Assembly (NCBI GenBank): GCA_024114885.1
Contig: CP099419.1
Location: 2,108,001 to 2,172,000, forward strand
Source of the DNA: Septoria linicola
Lineage: Eukaryota > Ascomycota > Dothideomycetes > Mycosphaerellales > Mycosphaerellaceae
DNA length: 64,000 bases
Reading direction: 5' to 3'
The notes beneath the pieces were generated by a model. It saw nothing but the letters and a program-made list of their open reading frames with translations, searched no databases and was not told the origin of the DNA. Positions 10,415 to 22,408 of this stretch are shown piece by piece; position 1 is the stretch's first letter; the number at the start of each line of letters is the position of its first letter. Made by a program: the position numbers and the translations under genes.

Positions 10415-11548
10415 GCTGAATGGAAGCTACCGACTACGCGATGCTGTCCGTCATCGGGGAGCAGGAAAGGCGGAGAATAGGGCGCAACGAATGATTGTAA
10501 CATTAGGACTTTGATTGTAAAACATTGGTGTATTGAGCGCCAAACTAATAGCTGTTCATCATCACGACTGGGACCGTGTGCTTGGCCGTAGACATTCTGT
10601 TATCTGTTTGGTTCGGTGCACTTATCGCCGGCCTGCCGTGGAGTTCCGAGCTTAATTACACGCGCGCTTACAGTGTCGACTGCGTCAAATGCGTATGCAT
10701 CGACAACCTCGCAGTGAGAATGTAGCCTTCAACGATGATAGGGATTGTTATTGGGCCAAGAGTGTATTCCACAATAATTGTTCATGACTGTATGTTGAGA
10801 GGGCTCTGGATCTTGATGTGTCGCAAGGATGCTTTTCAGCCTCCCGATGCTCACGGCAACTCTAGCCTTAGCAACGAACGCAACATCGAGCGTGCAGCTT
10901 GTAGGTCCAGAGGTCCAGCCAGTTTGTAGAATCTGTTGACGGCACAAAGAGACCGTCAACACAACTGCCTTCACATCGTCGCAGTTCCGCACAGTGGGTC
11001 TAACAAAGGGCCTCGAGCGATTCGAGGCGCAGCAAGTGAGGAAAGTATGTAGGATGCACGTCACATGCACGTTCATCGAAAAGGGAAATGCAATCTCGGA
11101 TAAGCCGTGCTCCACAGACAACACCGATAACTTCTCAAGTAGTCTCTCCTTGAGGATTCCCGTTCTTCGGTGACCACCAACGTCGAGCTCTACCGTGGGC
11201 GTCCATTCCTTTGAACCAGCGACGGCACTTCACTCTTTTAGTGCCGCGCGATACACTCGTTTCAGCTGCTGGATCTTGCGATAATAGCAGGTACGTTTGA
11301 CTGCGTTGAACCCTGCGACGGTATCAGCAGAGCGCGGTGAATCTCAATGTCAGCGGAAATGGACATGAGAGTGTGCAACCTCTGGCCAAGTGGCTAATAT
11401 TCGTGTCCAATGCAGTCATCACTATCGCTTCATACGCCCTAGTCCTGCGGTATCGACAACCACGAGTACTCCCGAGCCTGCAATCGAACAGACGTACGCA
11501 CTTCCGGGATGCCAACATCGCAGCACTAGTATTAGTTTTACTCCAATC
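10415..11548. other. Intergenic region, no gene seen
   Basis: This is the 3' flank of the DEP1-like gene followed by the promoter and leader of the small membrane-protein gene. A 131-codon minus-strand open frame (10729-11124) has atypical composition and no motif, and I do not regard it as a gene. Confidence 0.4.
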
Positions 11549-12109
11549 ATGTTCGCCCACTTCGCGAATCTGACCCGGCGGAGCGAAGGCCCTCCGGCCG
11601 TTGACAGGACCATGGTTACTCTACTGGTCGTCCTGCTCGTCCTTCTTATCATCGCTTTATTTCTTGTGGCTGGACTGCTATATCTGCGCTACCGACGCAA
11701 AGCGCGTAAGCAAAGCGCTGTGCCTCCTCCTTACGATGATGAAGAGAAACGCATGTCGTCGATATCCACGACATCCTCACACCGTCGCGTCATGGTTCGA
11801 CCATCAGAATCGGTCCACGTCTACGAGAAACAAACCTCGATGGAGAACTTGAATAGTCCTCCAGCCAGTCCTTTGCCCGAGATACACATCACGTTTCCCG
11901 AAGAGATAGATGATTCAGGCAAACGAACCTCTGGCCGAGTCGTCGTTGTCCGCGTGGGAGACAATGGTGTAGGCCTTGAGCCTGTTGAGGGTCTGCCTGC
12001 TTACCAAACGGACGATAAGCGTTTCGAGTCCTTGGACCTCGAACGCATCGGAGGCTTGGTGGAGAAGGCAAGGAATGCTCCAAGCTATGATAAGTTCGAG
12101 AAGCTTTAA
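11549..12109 (+). CDS. Small single-pass membrane protein, conserved in filamentous fungi
   Basis: This predicts a 186-aa protein. I chose the ATG at 11549 (MFAHFANLTRRSEG) although the frame is open to 11390, because the upstream residues look non-coding. A short N-terminal region is followed by one strong membrane segment (VTLLVVLLVLLIIALFLVAG), a basic stop-transfer patch (RYRRKARK) and a cytosolic tail. The tail has a PPPYDDEEK motif, a Ser-rich stretch, PLPEIHITFPEEIDDSGKR, SGRVVVVRVGDNGVGLEP and a YQTDDKRFESLDLERIGGL end. From memory, proteins of this layout occur widely in Dothideomycetes and Eurotiomycetes with no assigned function. PPPY is a possible WW-domain or Nedd4/Rsp5 ligand. 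Function is unknown. Confidence 0.75.
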   Translation: MFAHFANLTRRSEGPPAVDRTMVTLLVVLLVLLIIALFLVAGLLYLRYRRKARKQSAVPPPYDDEEKRMSSISTTSSHRRVMVRPSESVHVYEKQTSMENLNSPPASPLPEIHITFPEEIDDSGKRTSGRVVVVRVGDNGVGLEPVEGLPAYQTDDKRFESLDLERIGGLVEKARNAPSYDKFEKL

Positions 12110-12723
12110 GCGAAGGACATGAAGCAAGACTGAAGTTGATTGACGACGATACGACCACACTTCTTTCGGCTCGTGCTCTCACGGCAGAATGCTCATTCCA
12201 CGGCGATCTGCGCGGGCATGAGTCTGCGACCTTGTTATTTCTGTTCTATGGCCGAGATGGTGGTCATACTTGTTACTAACAACCAAACATATGCGAGCCA
12301 TGCCACTTTGAGCGACCCCAGTAACCGGACATGAACGATCGTCTACGACGGTGTACAAACCGCGGGGCAGACGCTGGAAGCAGGGCTCCAAGGATATGGT
12401 TAATGTGTTATTGCTAGCAGCACAGCGAGCAGCTCGCTTTGACTTCTTTCTCCTCAAGCCTGCACAAGACCAACGAGGTCTCTGATTATGTTGCAAGCGA
12501 CCGGTTTGCGGAAATGTAAAGTAGTGTAGTGTATTGTAGTATGAAACCTACGGCAGAGGACGAAGAACTCAATCCACATGTACCATTCAGTGACCCCGGA
12601 TTATCTCAACTTTTTGTCTTGGAAAAGCTTCCAACCTACATCCTACTTCACCTTCCTGTCCATTCTCATTGCTGTACTTTGTTATAATGCCTGCCTAATT
12701 CTCTCTTTTATTTGTAGCATAGC
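12110..12723. other. Intergenic region upstream of GPI13
   Basis: This region holds the 3' flank of the membrane-protein gene and the promoter and leader of GPI13. I see nothing coding. A TTTGTAG just before the GPI13 start could be the end of a leader intron. Confidence 0.4.
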
Positions 12724-15700
12724 ATGGAAGGCGCTGCGGCCAAGACGCCGAAACAATCCGCAAGTCAGGATGTCAAGGCGCAGAACAAGAAGCGCAACCT
12801 CGAGTTTCGTGCGCAACACGGCCTGGTCGTGGCCTTCTTCGTGCTCATACTGTACGCAGCGAAGGTCTGACAAGATGCTGCAATCGCGCTGATTGTGACG
12901 CAGAATCTTTCACGCGCTGGCCATCTACCTTTTCCTCAATGGATTCCTTCTTTCCCGACTCGTTCTCCAGCATAGATCCGACTGTGCCAAACCACCAATC
13001 GACCTCATAGGGCATAACAAGGATTTCACGCCCGGATCACACGAGCATGGCTGTTGGCATCCCAAGTCCTTTGACAAGGCAGTAGTCATCATTGTGGACG
13101 CGTTACGCTACGATTTCACAGTTCCTTTCCAACCCACATCCGGAGACGATCGACCGCGACACTTTCACGATGCCTTACCTGTGCTCTACGAGACCTCCGT
13201 CAAAGAGCCACAAAATGCTTTCCTCAGACCCTTCATCGCCGATCCTCCGACCACCACCTTGCAGAGATTAAAGGGCTTGACCACCGGCACGCTCCCAGTG
13301 CTCATAGACGCGGGTTCGAATTTTGCTGGGACAGCCATTGACGAGGATAACATTGTGGAGATGCTTTATAAAGCCGGGAAAAGGGTTGTCCACCTTGGAG
13401 ATGATACATGGCATTCGTTGTTTCCTGGCTACTTTGAGCCGAATCTGACCAAGGCTTACGATTCGTTCAACGTATGGGATCTGCACACGGTGGACAACGG
13501 CGTGAATGAGCACCTGTTTCCGCTCCTGGACAAATCAATGAAAGGCCGATGGGACGTGATATTTGGACACTACCTGGGAGTGGACCATGCGGGACACAGA
13601 TATGGTCCGGATCATCCTGCCATGAACGACAAATTAAAGCAGATGGACAATGTCCTACGACGAATAGTGTCGGCTCTGGACGACGAGACGCTGCTGGTGG
13701 TCATGGGAGATCACGGTATGGACGTCAAGGGCGACCATGGCGGCGAATCGGACGACGAAGTGGAGGCTGCACTCTGGATGTATTCCAGGCGCGGTATCTT
13801 CGGCCGCCGCGACCAAGCTGCTGTCAAGCCGCCTCTCAACGCAAAAGATAGACCTGTGGCGCAGATCGACCTTGTGCCCACCTTGTCGCTACTCCTGGGC
13901 CTTCCAATACCGTTCAATAACCTCGGACAGCCGATTGAGGAAGCTTTTCACAAATCCAACAAATTGACAAGTCCGAACTACGATAACCTCGCCCAAGTGA
14001 GTCGACTCACCTCTGCACAGATACATACGTATCAGGCCGAGTATGCGAAGGCACGCGGTCTTGGGAACTCTACTTCATCCACCTCAGATCAATTGTGGCA
14101 GCAGGCCAATCGTGCCTGGAGCTCGCAGATGACGCGCCAAGACGTATGGCACGCATTCCGCGCATATCAGAGCGAGAACTTGCGTATTTGTAAATCATTG
14201 TGGGCGCGGTTCGATCTGCCTAGCATGACCATGGGTATTGTCGCCTTTGTCGGCACGTTCCTGGTTGTGTTGGTATATGCGCAGGCGCTTGTGCGAGGTG
14301 ATCGGGCTGCAATAACGCCACCGCTGTTCACTTGGGGTCTTGTTGGTTCTCTGGCAGGCGCACTGGTGGGCGGCGGGACTGGTCAATTGACTTCGGAACA
14401 CGGGACACAGGCGACCGCCTTCGGTGCTGTGATGGGTGGCATCGTCGCCACTCTGGTGATGTTCTGGCCGGCACGAGAGCTGATGAGGATCCCCAGGCCG
14501 ACAACCTTCTGGGGGTGGCTCTGCACATTATCAACAATCCTACTTTGTGGGGGCTTCGCAGCTAATTCATTCACCATCTGGGAAGATGAACAATTGCTGT
14601 TCCTCTTGACCACCTTCTCGATCGCTATGCTAGGAAGCTCGCTCGGCCAAGGCGATTCTGATGACAGATGGTCCGGCGCGACGAACTCGGTATCATTTCT
14701 GATTGCTACGCGTCTGAGTTCACTTTCGCGATTATGCCGAGAGGAACAGATGCCCTTCTGCCGGTCCTCATATTACGCCTCGGCGACATCGTCGACATCT
14801 TCGACCTGGCAGCTGGCGATACCTATCGCTGTAGCTCTTCTTCTGCCAAGCGCCATCACACATTTTTACAAACGAAGTGCAAACTATCATGGCTCTGCTG
14901 TCATCTGGATAGGTATTGCGCTGAGGCTAGGACTGGTGATGGTCGCCACCTTCTGGGCCATTGACGCCGCCGACGATGGGGAATGGTTCCCACAATATTC
15001 GAGCGAATTTCTGAAGACTACACGCACATACCTTGCACAGAGCACACTTGCATTGACTTTTGCCGCCGGCTATGCCACTTATGTCTTTGCATCTCCAATG
15101 CTCATGGTCAAGCATGAAGAGCCGAGTCCTGTAGTGGCGAAGTCGGAGTCACTTGAGGAGACTGACCCGACGGCCCCGGTGTTCACTACTGTTGGCTCGA
15201 GTGAACCTACCAAAAAGCCAAAGCTCATGATATACGGCTACTCTAACACCCACGGCACTCGATACTTCCTGCTTCCCAGTGCGTGGATCCTGTCGCTCTT
15301 ACTTTTCCAGAAGCCGATGGGTCAAGGTGCTTTGGCTCTTTGCATGATTCAGATCCTGAATGTGCTGGAGATCATTGATGCCAACAACCTTCGTCGCTCT
15401 CCACTAGGACCTATCATACTGGCGCTTCTGGGTAGTTTTCACTTTTTCAAGACGGGACACCAAGCTGCGCTTGTCACAATACAATGGGAATCCGCGTTCA
15501 TTCCACTGAAGACTATCGTCTATCCATGGACACCAATATTTGTTGTGCTTAACACCTTTGGGCCACAGATTCTATGCGCAATTGCTGTTCCTGCGATTGT
15601 GCTATGGAAGGTGCCTCCTCGACATACTGGTGTGCTGGGCCGCGTTGCTGGTAGCATGGCAACGCATATTTTATTCTACGCGGCCGTTGCTGTTGCCTCG

Positions 15701-15877
15701 GTCATTGAAGCAGCCTGGCTCAGGAGGCACCTCATGCTGTATCGCGTCTTTATGCCAAGGATGCTTTTGTCTGTCATCACGCTGCTGCTCATAGAGTTTG
15801 TCGGTGCTCTAGTAGCTTTGGTAGGAGTAAGATGGAGCATAGCAAGTGTTGGAGATGTTTTCGGATGGCCTGAGTAG
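12724..15877 (+). CDS. GPI13: GPI ethanolamine-phosphate transferase 3 (PIG-O type)
   Basis: This ER-membrane enzyme adds ethanolamine phosphate to the third mannose of the GPI-anchor precursor, the group later joined to protein. Exons are 12724-12851 and 12904-15877 (intron 52 nt), giving 1033 aa, normal for the family. The N-terminus has a membrane anchor (LVVAFFVLILIFHALAIYLF). The lumenal alkaline-phosphatase-like domain shows metal-site motifs VVIIVDALRYDF, LTTGTLPVLIDAGSNFAGTA, FGHYLGVDHAGHRYGPDHP and VMGDHGMDVKGDHGGESDDE. From about residue 430 the protein is strongly hydrophobic with many membrane spans. VDHAGHRYGPDHP and the GDHGGES context favour Gpi13/PIG-O over Gpi7 and Mcd4. COG1 follows on the same strand after 169 bp. 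Confidence 0.93.
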
Positions 15878-16046
15878 GTCCCTGTAGCATATGTACGACC
15901 ACCATAGATGTGTATCATCAGATCTACTCTACTGCCTGCCTATTTCTAGCAATCTGCTGAGTCACGGTTGAGTGAACGCAAGGCAGATCCTTGGCATGGA
16001 TCCTCTAACCTTCCAAACTTAAAGCACAGTTAACCACAACTCAACA

Positions 16047-18335
16047 ATGACTTCTCAGCCGCCTGATCCCAAGACACTTGATACCTGGGAAGATGCGTTT
16101 CAATACCCACTGCCAGTCGTGCGCAAGCTGGAGCAGCAGCTCCGCCGAAATATCGATGACAACCGGCAAAAGCTGCGCTCTCTCGTGGGCGCCAGCTACC
16201 GCGACTTGCTGGGAACAGCGGAGAGGATTATCGATATGGACGAGCAAATACAAAACGTGGAATTGAACATGGCAGACATTGGGAGGAAATGCAATACTCG
16301 GAAGCTGGAAACGATTGGCGAAAACTATGCGTCCATGAAACGGGAAAGAGGAAAGGGCGATGAACAGAGACTCGTGCGAATCGCGCAGACAAAAGTGCTG
16401 CAAAACGCAATCAGTGTGACTTTGAGGACAATCAAGAGCGGAGGCGATGCCTTGGTGGCTGCAAAGTTGCTCATACTTGCCAGACTGCTGCACAGAAGCC
16501 TGACTGACAGTGAGAACGGGATGCCGATTGTGGATGACTTGCGAAAGAAACTGGGCAACGCGAGGAAAAGGCTGCTAGGATATATTTCCAGAGCACTTTC
16601 TCGCGCTAGGATTGACAGAGCAAGCATTACCCACACTCTGTGCGCATACGCCCTGCTTTCCTCAGCTTCTCCCAAGGACGTTCTGCGACATTTCTTGAAG
16701 GTCCGGTTCGAGCACTTAGAGGCAGAGGCGGAACAGGCATCGGAAGCGAGTCTCACAGAGATGCTCGAACTATACAGCAAAACGCTTCTGGACACTAAGG
16801 ATCTTTTCCCGCGACGATTTGTTGATGCACTATCCCACATCACAACGAGTACATTGGTGCGGGATCCCGAAATCCGCTCGATTGCCGACTTAAGTCTGGA
16901 CATCTACGAACGTTACATTACCCACGATGTACGAAACTTCCACCCTTGGGCCCGACAAGATGAGCTATCGTTGTCTAGCGTGAACGAGGCGGCGAAGTCA
17001 TGGACCGGGCAGGCGCAGGAGTGTCTACTACGCACGTTGAAAGAAGCCCTGTCGGCACTTTCCGATGCCCATGCAGTGCTACAGCTTCGTCAAAAATTCA
17101 TTTCGAAGTACCTTGTCCTTGGGACCAAGCTTCGTCAGGATACACAGGTTCAGTCTCTGAGCGAAATCCGCAAAGCCTTCCTCGACCGCCTGGAAGCACT
17201 TGCAGAACAAGCTGCCGCAATAACAGACTTTGACGTGGACACACAATCACAGCGTAATGAGTCTCGAGTTCCAGGAGTGGAGAGTCTCGCAATGTCTAAC
17301 ATGGATCTGGCTCGAGGTACAGCACAGTTCCGCAAAGACGTCTTGAATCTTCGTTACGGCCGCAGTAGCATCACAGACGGTCCTTGCAGTGCTCTGGACC
17401 GATGGTTGATGAGGTTGCGCAGCTTCGGCGAAGTGATCGCGACGATGCGAGGCGCGAAATGGGACGATGATCTAGACCTAGACCTGGACGGCCTTCTGGA
17501 CGACGAGCCATTGCAGGTCATTCTCAGTAAACAAGAACCTCAACAGCTCGAGAAAGCGCTTCACCAAGCCACGATTGTGTCCCTGCAGAAAACGTACACC
17601 ACTGTGGATCACGCTCTTGAGTCAGGGAACTATGACCCGACACTTCTCATTCGCATCTTACGCGAAGTTGACGATCGTTGCCGAGGTCTTGCTGATCTTA
17701 TCGCAGCTGTTGGGAACGTGAAGTCGAAAGACTCTACTGTCGCCGCCTTGCATGAAAATGTGATTGCAGCTGTCGCCGCGGTTCCCGTGAAGAGATATGC
17801 TGCAGCGATCAAGGTAACCTCACGTGTTGCTGTTTCGCTATGGGACGGGACGCCCCCACTGCCCGTGCAGCCTTCGTCTACGACATTTCGCTTCTTGAAG
17901 GACTTGCACCAACACATGTCTGCCAGAGGTCAAGACTTGTGGAGTCCAGAAGCAGTGCGAGCTTTGCAGGGTCATCTGGCGAACAGCCTAGATGACAAAA
18001 TCATGCTTGCTGCGATCGACCACGCGGGCGGTATGCCACTGACTAATGGTCATAGCGATGTCGATCTATCGGAAGCGAAAACGGGAACCGAGGAGGCTGA
18101 GGATAGTTCTCGCGCTTTGACAAGGAATCGGGTCATCCAACAGTTCTTTGACGTCCAATACCTACGGCGAGTGCTTTCGCACGCAAGTTCTGGGAGTCAG
18201 CTAGAGAAAGTGGACAACAAGCTCAGAGCGCAGCTCGACTTAGACTCTGGAGCTTACGAGCGCCTGGGAAAGAGCGCCACTGATTATTGGCGAAGAACAT
18301 ACTTCTTGTTCGGCCTTCTCGCCACAGAGCAGTAG
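16047..18335 (+). CDS. COG1: Conserved oligomeric Golgi complex subunit 1
   Basis: This 762-aa single-exon gene encodes the lobe-linking subunit of the COG tethering complex, which guides retrograde vesicles within the Golgi. The N-terminal Vps51/Cog1-type domain is clear: TWEDAFQYPLPVVRKLEQQL, then LRSLVGASYRDLLGTAERII, DMDEQIQNVELNMADIGRKC. Predicted helices dominate the rest, with acidic LDLDLDGLLDDEP near the middle. The C-terminus (LDLDSGAYERLGKSATDYWR) also looks family-typical. The start has a good context (CAACAATGAC). Confidence 0.9.
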   Translation: MTSQPPDPKTLDTWEDAFQYPLPVVRKLEQQLRRNIDDNRQKLRSLVGASYRDLLGTAERIIDMDEQIQNVELNMADIGRKCNTRKLETIGENYASMKRERGKGDEQRLVRIAQTKVLQNAISVTLRTIKSGGDALVAAKLLILARLLHRSLTDSENGMPIVDDLRKKLGNARKRLLGYISRALSRARIDRASITHTLCAYALLSSASPKDVLRHFLKVRFEHLEAEAEQASEASLTEMLELYSKTLLDTKDLFPRRFVDALSHITTSTLVRDPEIRSIADLSLDIYERYITHDVRNFHPWARQDELSLSSVNEAAKSWTGQAQECLLRTLKEALSALSDAHAVLQLRQKFISKYLVLGTKLRQDTQVQSLSEIRKAFLDRLEALAEQAAAITDFDVDTQSQRNESRVPGVESLAMSNMDLARGTAQFRKDVLNLRYGRSSITDGPCSALDRWLMRLRSFGEVIATMRGAKWDDDLDLDLDGLLDDEPLQVILSKQEPQQLEKALHQATIVSLQKTYTTVDHALESGNYDPTLLIRILREVDDRCRGLADLIAAVGNVKSKDSTVAALHENVIAAVAAVPVKRYAAAIKVTSRVAVSLWDGTPPLPVQPSSTTFRFLKDLHQHMSARGQDLWSPEAVRALQGHLANSLDDKIMLAAIDHAGGMPLTNGHSDVDLSEAKTGTEEAEDSSRALTRNRVIQQFFDVQYLRRVLSHASSGSQLEKVDNKLRAQLDLDSGAYERLGKSATDYWRRTYFLFGLLATEQ

Positions 18336-19882
18336 CAGGCAAGCTGAGTCGTTGAGTACGACGCTACTGTAGATTTTATGGCAATGCGAACCACGAAGTG
18401 GCAGATCTCACACTCGGTTTGCGCGTGCTGCCGCAGTGCCGCAACGCAGCTATCTCACTCTCCACATCATTGCCGTTCGTGAGAATAGGTCTGACCAATG
18501 TGAGGGAGATTGCTATTCTATATAAAAAAGCGCTCGGGAAGCGCCACCAACGTGTGCGCGTGGTTCCCACGGCGCGAAACAGAGTATTCCGTAGCGCTTC
18601 TACACATGCATCTTGGGTGTGACAGCATCCTGCACGTTGGTAGCTCTAGCTCAAGCCTCGCAGGGAACGCGTTCCGGTGTGAGAGCAGAATTGGGATAGA
18701 ACGTTGTGACAGAAACCAAATGCTTCCAAATACTCACAACAGTGTTTCTAACTGCCACGCTGCGGAAGTGGCATCATAGCTGTCCGTCGCGTGATGTATT
18801 GACAACGTGGAATCTTTGACTCCATGCATTTTTGATGAAACACAGGCCAAACTCTGGTGACGGATTGAAGCAGGATCACCACCGGTGGACTCAACGGGCA
18901 CCAGACACGAGTGTCGCAATCAGAAGTAGCAATGGATGGGATTGGCTTGAGGGAGGGATCTACGATTTCGATAGCGTCGTCCCTGTACGTCTACCGTTTC
19001 AGAAAGTGATAGGCTACTGGCTCGAGCCTAGCCGACTCGTGTTCTAAGGCTGGCTAGGGAAGGTCTGTGGGCTGAACCGCCTGCGCGGCTCACATCGCAT
19101 GGCGTTGGGTGGTTATTTTGTGTGTTGCCAAATAGTTTTAACGGGCGAGGACAACGATAATGTGAGGCAGACGCGAGCGCACGGCGCAGAATCAATAGTG
19201 CATGTGCGAGTGGCAAGCTCGGCATGCGACACAGCGGTGCTGATGGCGGATATGCGGAGCGCGTGGTCCAGGTGTTTATTGGAGGAGGTCGGCGCAGATG
19301 CGGGCCTGAAGCACAAATGAAACAAGCAGCCCTGTTGGCGTGAGCGAAGGGGGGTTTGCTGCTGAAGGAGTCGAGGCTTGGCTTCATCAATGAACGAATA
19401 ATGTGCAGAATTGGCTGCCAGAAGGAGTCGTGGGCTGCCCGAAGAGGAGAACAGTGGGTTGCAGATGGTAAGGATGATGGGTTTGGTGCGTATCCAGTCC
19501 CTTCATCTGCACCCCTGCAAAGTGTTTAGACTAGTGCCGTCTCATGAATGAGTGCCCTTGTAAGTGGTGCAAGTCCTCCTCGCTGTAGCAGTGGTCGTTG
19601 TCAAACAACGACGTCGCCGTCGCCGCCGCAATATCAACACCTTCACGTCGCGACAGACTATCGACCGCTGACCACCTCCCACCGCGCACACTGTTGTGCG
19701 AACGTGCAACGAGCCTTTTCCCAGCTGGTCCAGAGCTGTCCACAGTCGTCTTCTTCCGTCCATCCTCCTCGGCGGCTGGACTCCCTTCAGTAGCGCTGCT
19801 GCACGGCCGATCGCTGCTCCAGTTCTCACTCTCCCGCTTGCTCCCAGACTGCACACTACTGTCCCCTCTACCCTTTGCCAAC
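18336..19882. other. Long intergenic region, no gene seen
   Basis: This 1.5-kb spacer lies between COG1 and the next gene. Open frames on both strands (for example 120 codons on the minus strand at 19028-19390) have no recognisable motif and unlikely composition. The last 350 bp, CT-rich on the plus strand, look like promoter and leader of the downstream gene. No tRNA-like cloverleaf was found by eye. Confidence 0.4.
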
Positions 19883-21392
19883 ATGTCAACCGCCGTGGCA
19901 GCAGCACCGATGACGACGACGCTCACTCCGTCGGTCGAGCGAGTCTCTCCGCGCCATTTCACAGCCATTGCTCCTTCCTCCAACCCCGCCTCGGCACAAA
20001 TCACGGAGCCCGCAGCCAAACGAGCACGAAGTAATGGAGGCTCGCCAGACAGCAGCACAACACGAATAGAGGCCGGCAAGAGCTCGCCAACCGGGTATGT
20101 CACGCCTTCCACATTGGCCTGTGCAACGTCTGCGCTCCACCACCCAGCACCAGCACCAGCACCAGCTAATACCGCACAGACTTCGCAACGGTGTACCGCA
20201 CATAATCAAGGTGAAGAAAGAGCCTGGCTCACCTGCACTGGCATCTTCACGACCTCGACCGAAAAGACTCGACCTGTCCTCAAGCATGGCCGCCAATCGA
20301 GGTCCACAGACAGCACGACCCTCTGCACCCCTGACTTCAGGCCAGTCTGCTGGCCTACACATTCACGATGTCGGCCTGGCATGTCTATCGCCAGGCTTCG
20401 CAACACACGATCCGGCTTTGCGAGAACAGCTTCAGCGGAGTATGGACGTGCGTGATCAGCAGAGACAGATCATAGAGGCGAGGCAGAAGGGTGGAAAGCC
20501 AGGCAGCTCGGGCGAGCACGATGGACCACGAACCCAAGACACGACGCTATTCGGAGTGCAGACTGGAGCGAGGACTCCGAGCACTTCGAGACGGAAGGGG
20601 CCTCCTCCAGGCCTATCCATCGCAGCACCTTCTGCCGCCCAATTCGCACACGACCGAGTGATACAGTCCGCTCCCCTTCATCAGACATTTACTGGCCTTC
20701 GACCCGGCGAGTATCCTTCCAGCCGTCACGCGCAGCACGGGCCCAGTGGACTAAGTCAGACGAGCCACATCCACCACGTTCCGGCAACGCAGACGAATAA
20801 CCGGCTTCCACCTATTTCAGATGTATTTGCCAATGACCGCTTCGAGGGGTCCCGTCAGCCAAAGAATTCACCTGGACATTCTTCGCACTCGAACGTCCAG
20901 CCTCCTCTACCCTCGCCGGGATTTCCACCTTCGCAACAACAGCAATCGCAGCACCCGCCCCTAAGTGCCCGAGAGCGATTTCGCTCTGCAGAAGAGGCAG
21001 TCCAAGGTCTTTCCGAGGGCCGCGACGAACTCATGCCCAAAGTGGTTCACTACGGAGGCGTGCAACCACCAACTCCGCCATCACCTATGCCGAACCATGG
21101 CCAGCATTCTGGACCAGGGCCTCATCATCATGGACAGTATGACCACATAACACGACCGGATGTTCTAACCAGGACTCAGTCGATGAATGGCCGGAGACGC
21201 GGGAGGGACGAGTATGAGGCTGATAACGGCAGCCCACCCTCTGCATACAACCGATCGGAAGCTAAACGAGCAACTTTCGCGTCTCGGGGTCCCCCAACGG
21301 ACGAAGACTGGAAAACGAACATGAGCGGCGCTGAGAAGCGAGCCGAGTTCATCCGACTCTGTGAGCGAGCTTGGGACTTATTTCACTCCTAG
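19883..21392 (+). CDS. Disordered fungal protein of unknown function
   Basis: Two exons, 19883-20094 and 20180-21392 (intron 85 nt), give 474 aa. Splicing is supported because the frame changes exactly across a GTATGT donor and a GCTAAT..CACAG acceptor, joining GKSSPTG to LRNGVPHIIKVKKEPGSP. The protein is rich in Pro, Ser, Gln and His and mostly disordered. It has a basic AAKRARSNGGSP patch, a VKKEPG sumoylation-type motif (hydrophobic-K-x-E), an NNRLPPISDVF block, a HYGGVQPPTPPSPMP block and a compact C-terminal helix (AEKRAEFIRLCERAWDLF). The helix and the two Pro blocks are the likeliest conserved parts. A nuclear regulatory role is possible but not shown. The frame is open upstream to 19598, so an earlier start cannot be excluded. 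Confidence 0.7.
20140..20166 (+). repeat. CAGCAC hexamer repeat inside an intron
   Basis: The 85-nt intron of the disordered-protein gene contains about three to four CAGCAC units directly before the branch-like GCTAAT. Every AG in the repeat lies upstream of that branch site, so the first AG after it is the acceptor used at 20178-20179. Confidence 0.75.
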
Positions 21393-22408
21393 GTTGATAC
21401 CTTGGGATCGTGCACACGTATTACTAGCACATGAGCTCATGGCTAAACTTTCAACATATGGAAGACGAGGAAAAGAGAAATTTGATGGCATTTTGGGAGT
21501 GATTTCGACTTAGCGGCATGTTATGAGGCGAGCGGCAGAAGTCCCCTGCTCAAGATAAAGGTCTGGGATCATGTGGGGAGGACGATTGTCAGCATGGCGT
21601 TCTGTGGGCTATTGATGTTGCTACATTGTTCTTGTTCGGCCCGGTGTTCTATACCACTACTCATTGACGGAGCCCTCAGCAGGCTAGTCTCCCAGCTTCA
21701 AACTATATTGTTGGGCGGATCTAATGGCACAGATGTGGGGAAGGTATATTGGAGGATGATGAGGAGATTGAGACGTCTGGAACGATGGTGGACACACTGC
21801 CCGATCAACACGCATCGGCAGATCGATATTAGATGCACGACAAGAATATTGCAATATGCCATAGTGCTCATCCTTCGTCGACTCGAATCTTTTGTCGTTT
21901 GATCAGCCGAGATGGATTAGTGTCGCCCCACAAGCGAGGTGGAGAATAGAAGTGGGAGGCTTGTGCAATCGCAGCCTCTGATCACGATGCGAAATGGAGA
22001 AGTAGAAAACGTGCCGACTTGATTCACCTTGACCACGCTGCGCACGACTACGTGCATTCATTCATCATGGGTTTAAATACGAGCAAAGATGTCCATAGCA
22101 ACAGCTAGCACGAGTTGCTGGCCGCTGGTTCGAGGAAGTAGGCCGGTTCTTGGGTGGTTCCGCTGCTCAAACTCGGAGCCAGCAGCCTATTATTGCATGT
22201 GCGATCCGAGGCTGGACCGCAAGTCGTCAAGCACTGTGGCAGCGTTCGGCGTTGGCAAGCAGCTTCTACAGCAGTCGGGCTTTGCGCAAGGCATTAGGTT
22301 CGCAGCATGGCCAGTGTCTCCTTCATCCTGACGAGCGTGTATCATTTGCACGTCTCATCACGCAAACCAGCTCACCTGGGGCAAACTCATATGCCTGGCC
22401 ACAGTCGT
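21393..22408. other. Convergent intergenic region
   Basis: This 1-kb region lies between the 3' ends of the hypothetical gene and RRP36. The longest open frame (21573-21902, 109 codons) lacks any motif and has unlikely composition. No gene is supported. Confidence 0.4.

Noticed and set aside
10729..11124. 131-codon minus-strand open frame
   Set aside because: No recognisable domain and unlikely composition; it lies in a promoter region.
18500..18620. Possible small RNA or tRNA gene
   Set aside because: I could not fold a cloverleaf or find both internal promoter boxes by eye. A tRNAscan run would decide.
19531..20112. 193-codon minus-strand open frame
   Set aside because: It is antisense to the first exon of the disordered-protein gene. 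It is rich in Arg, Ser and Gly without motifs, and the plus strand has a consistent spliced model.
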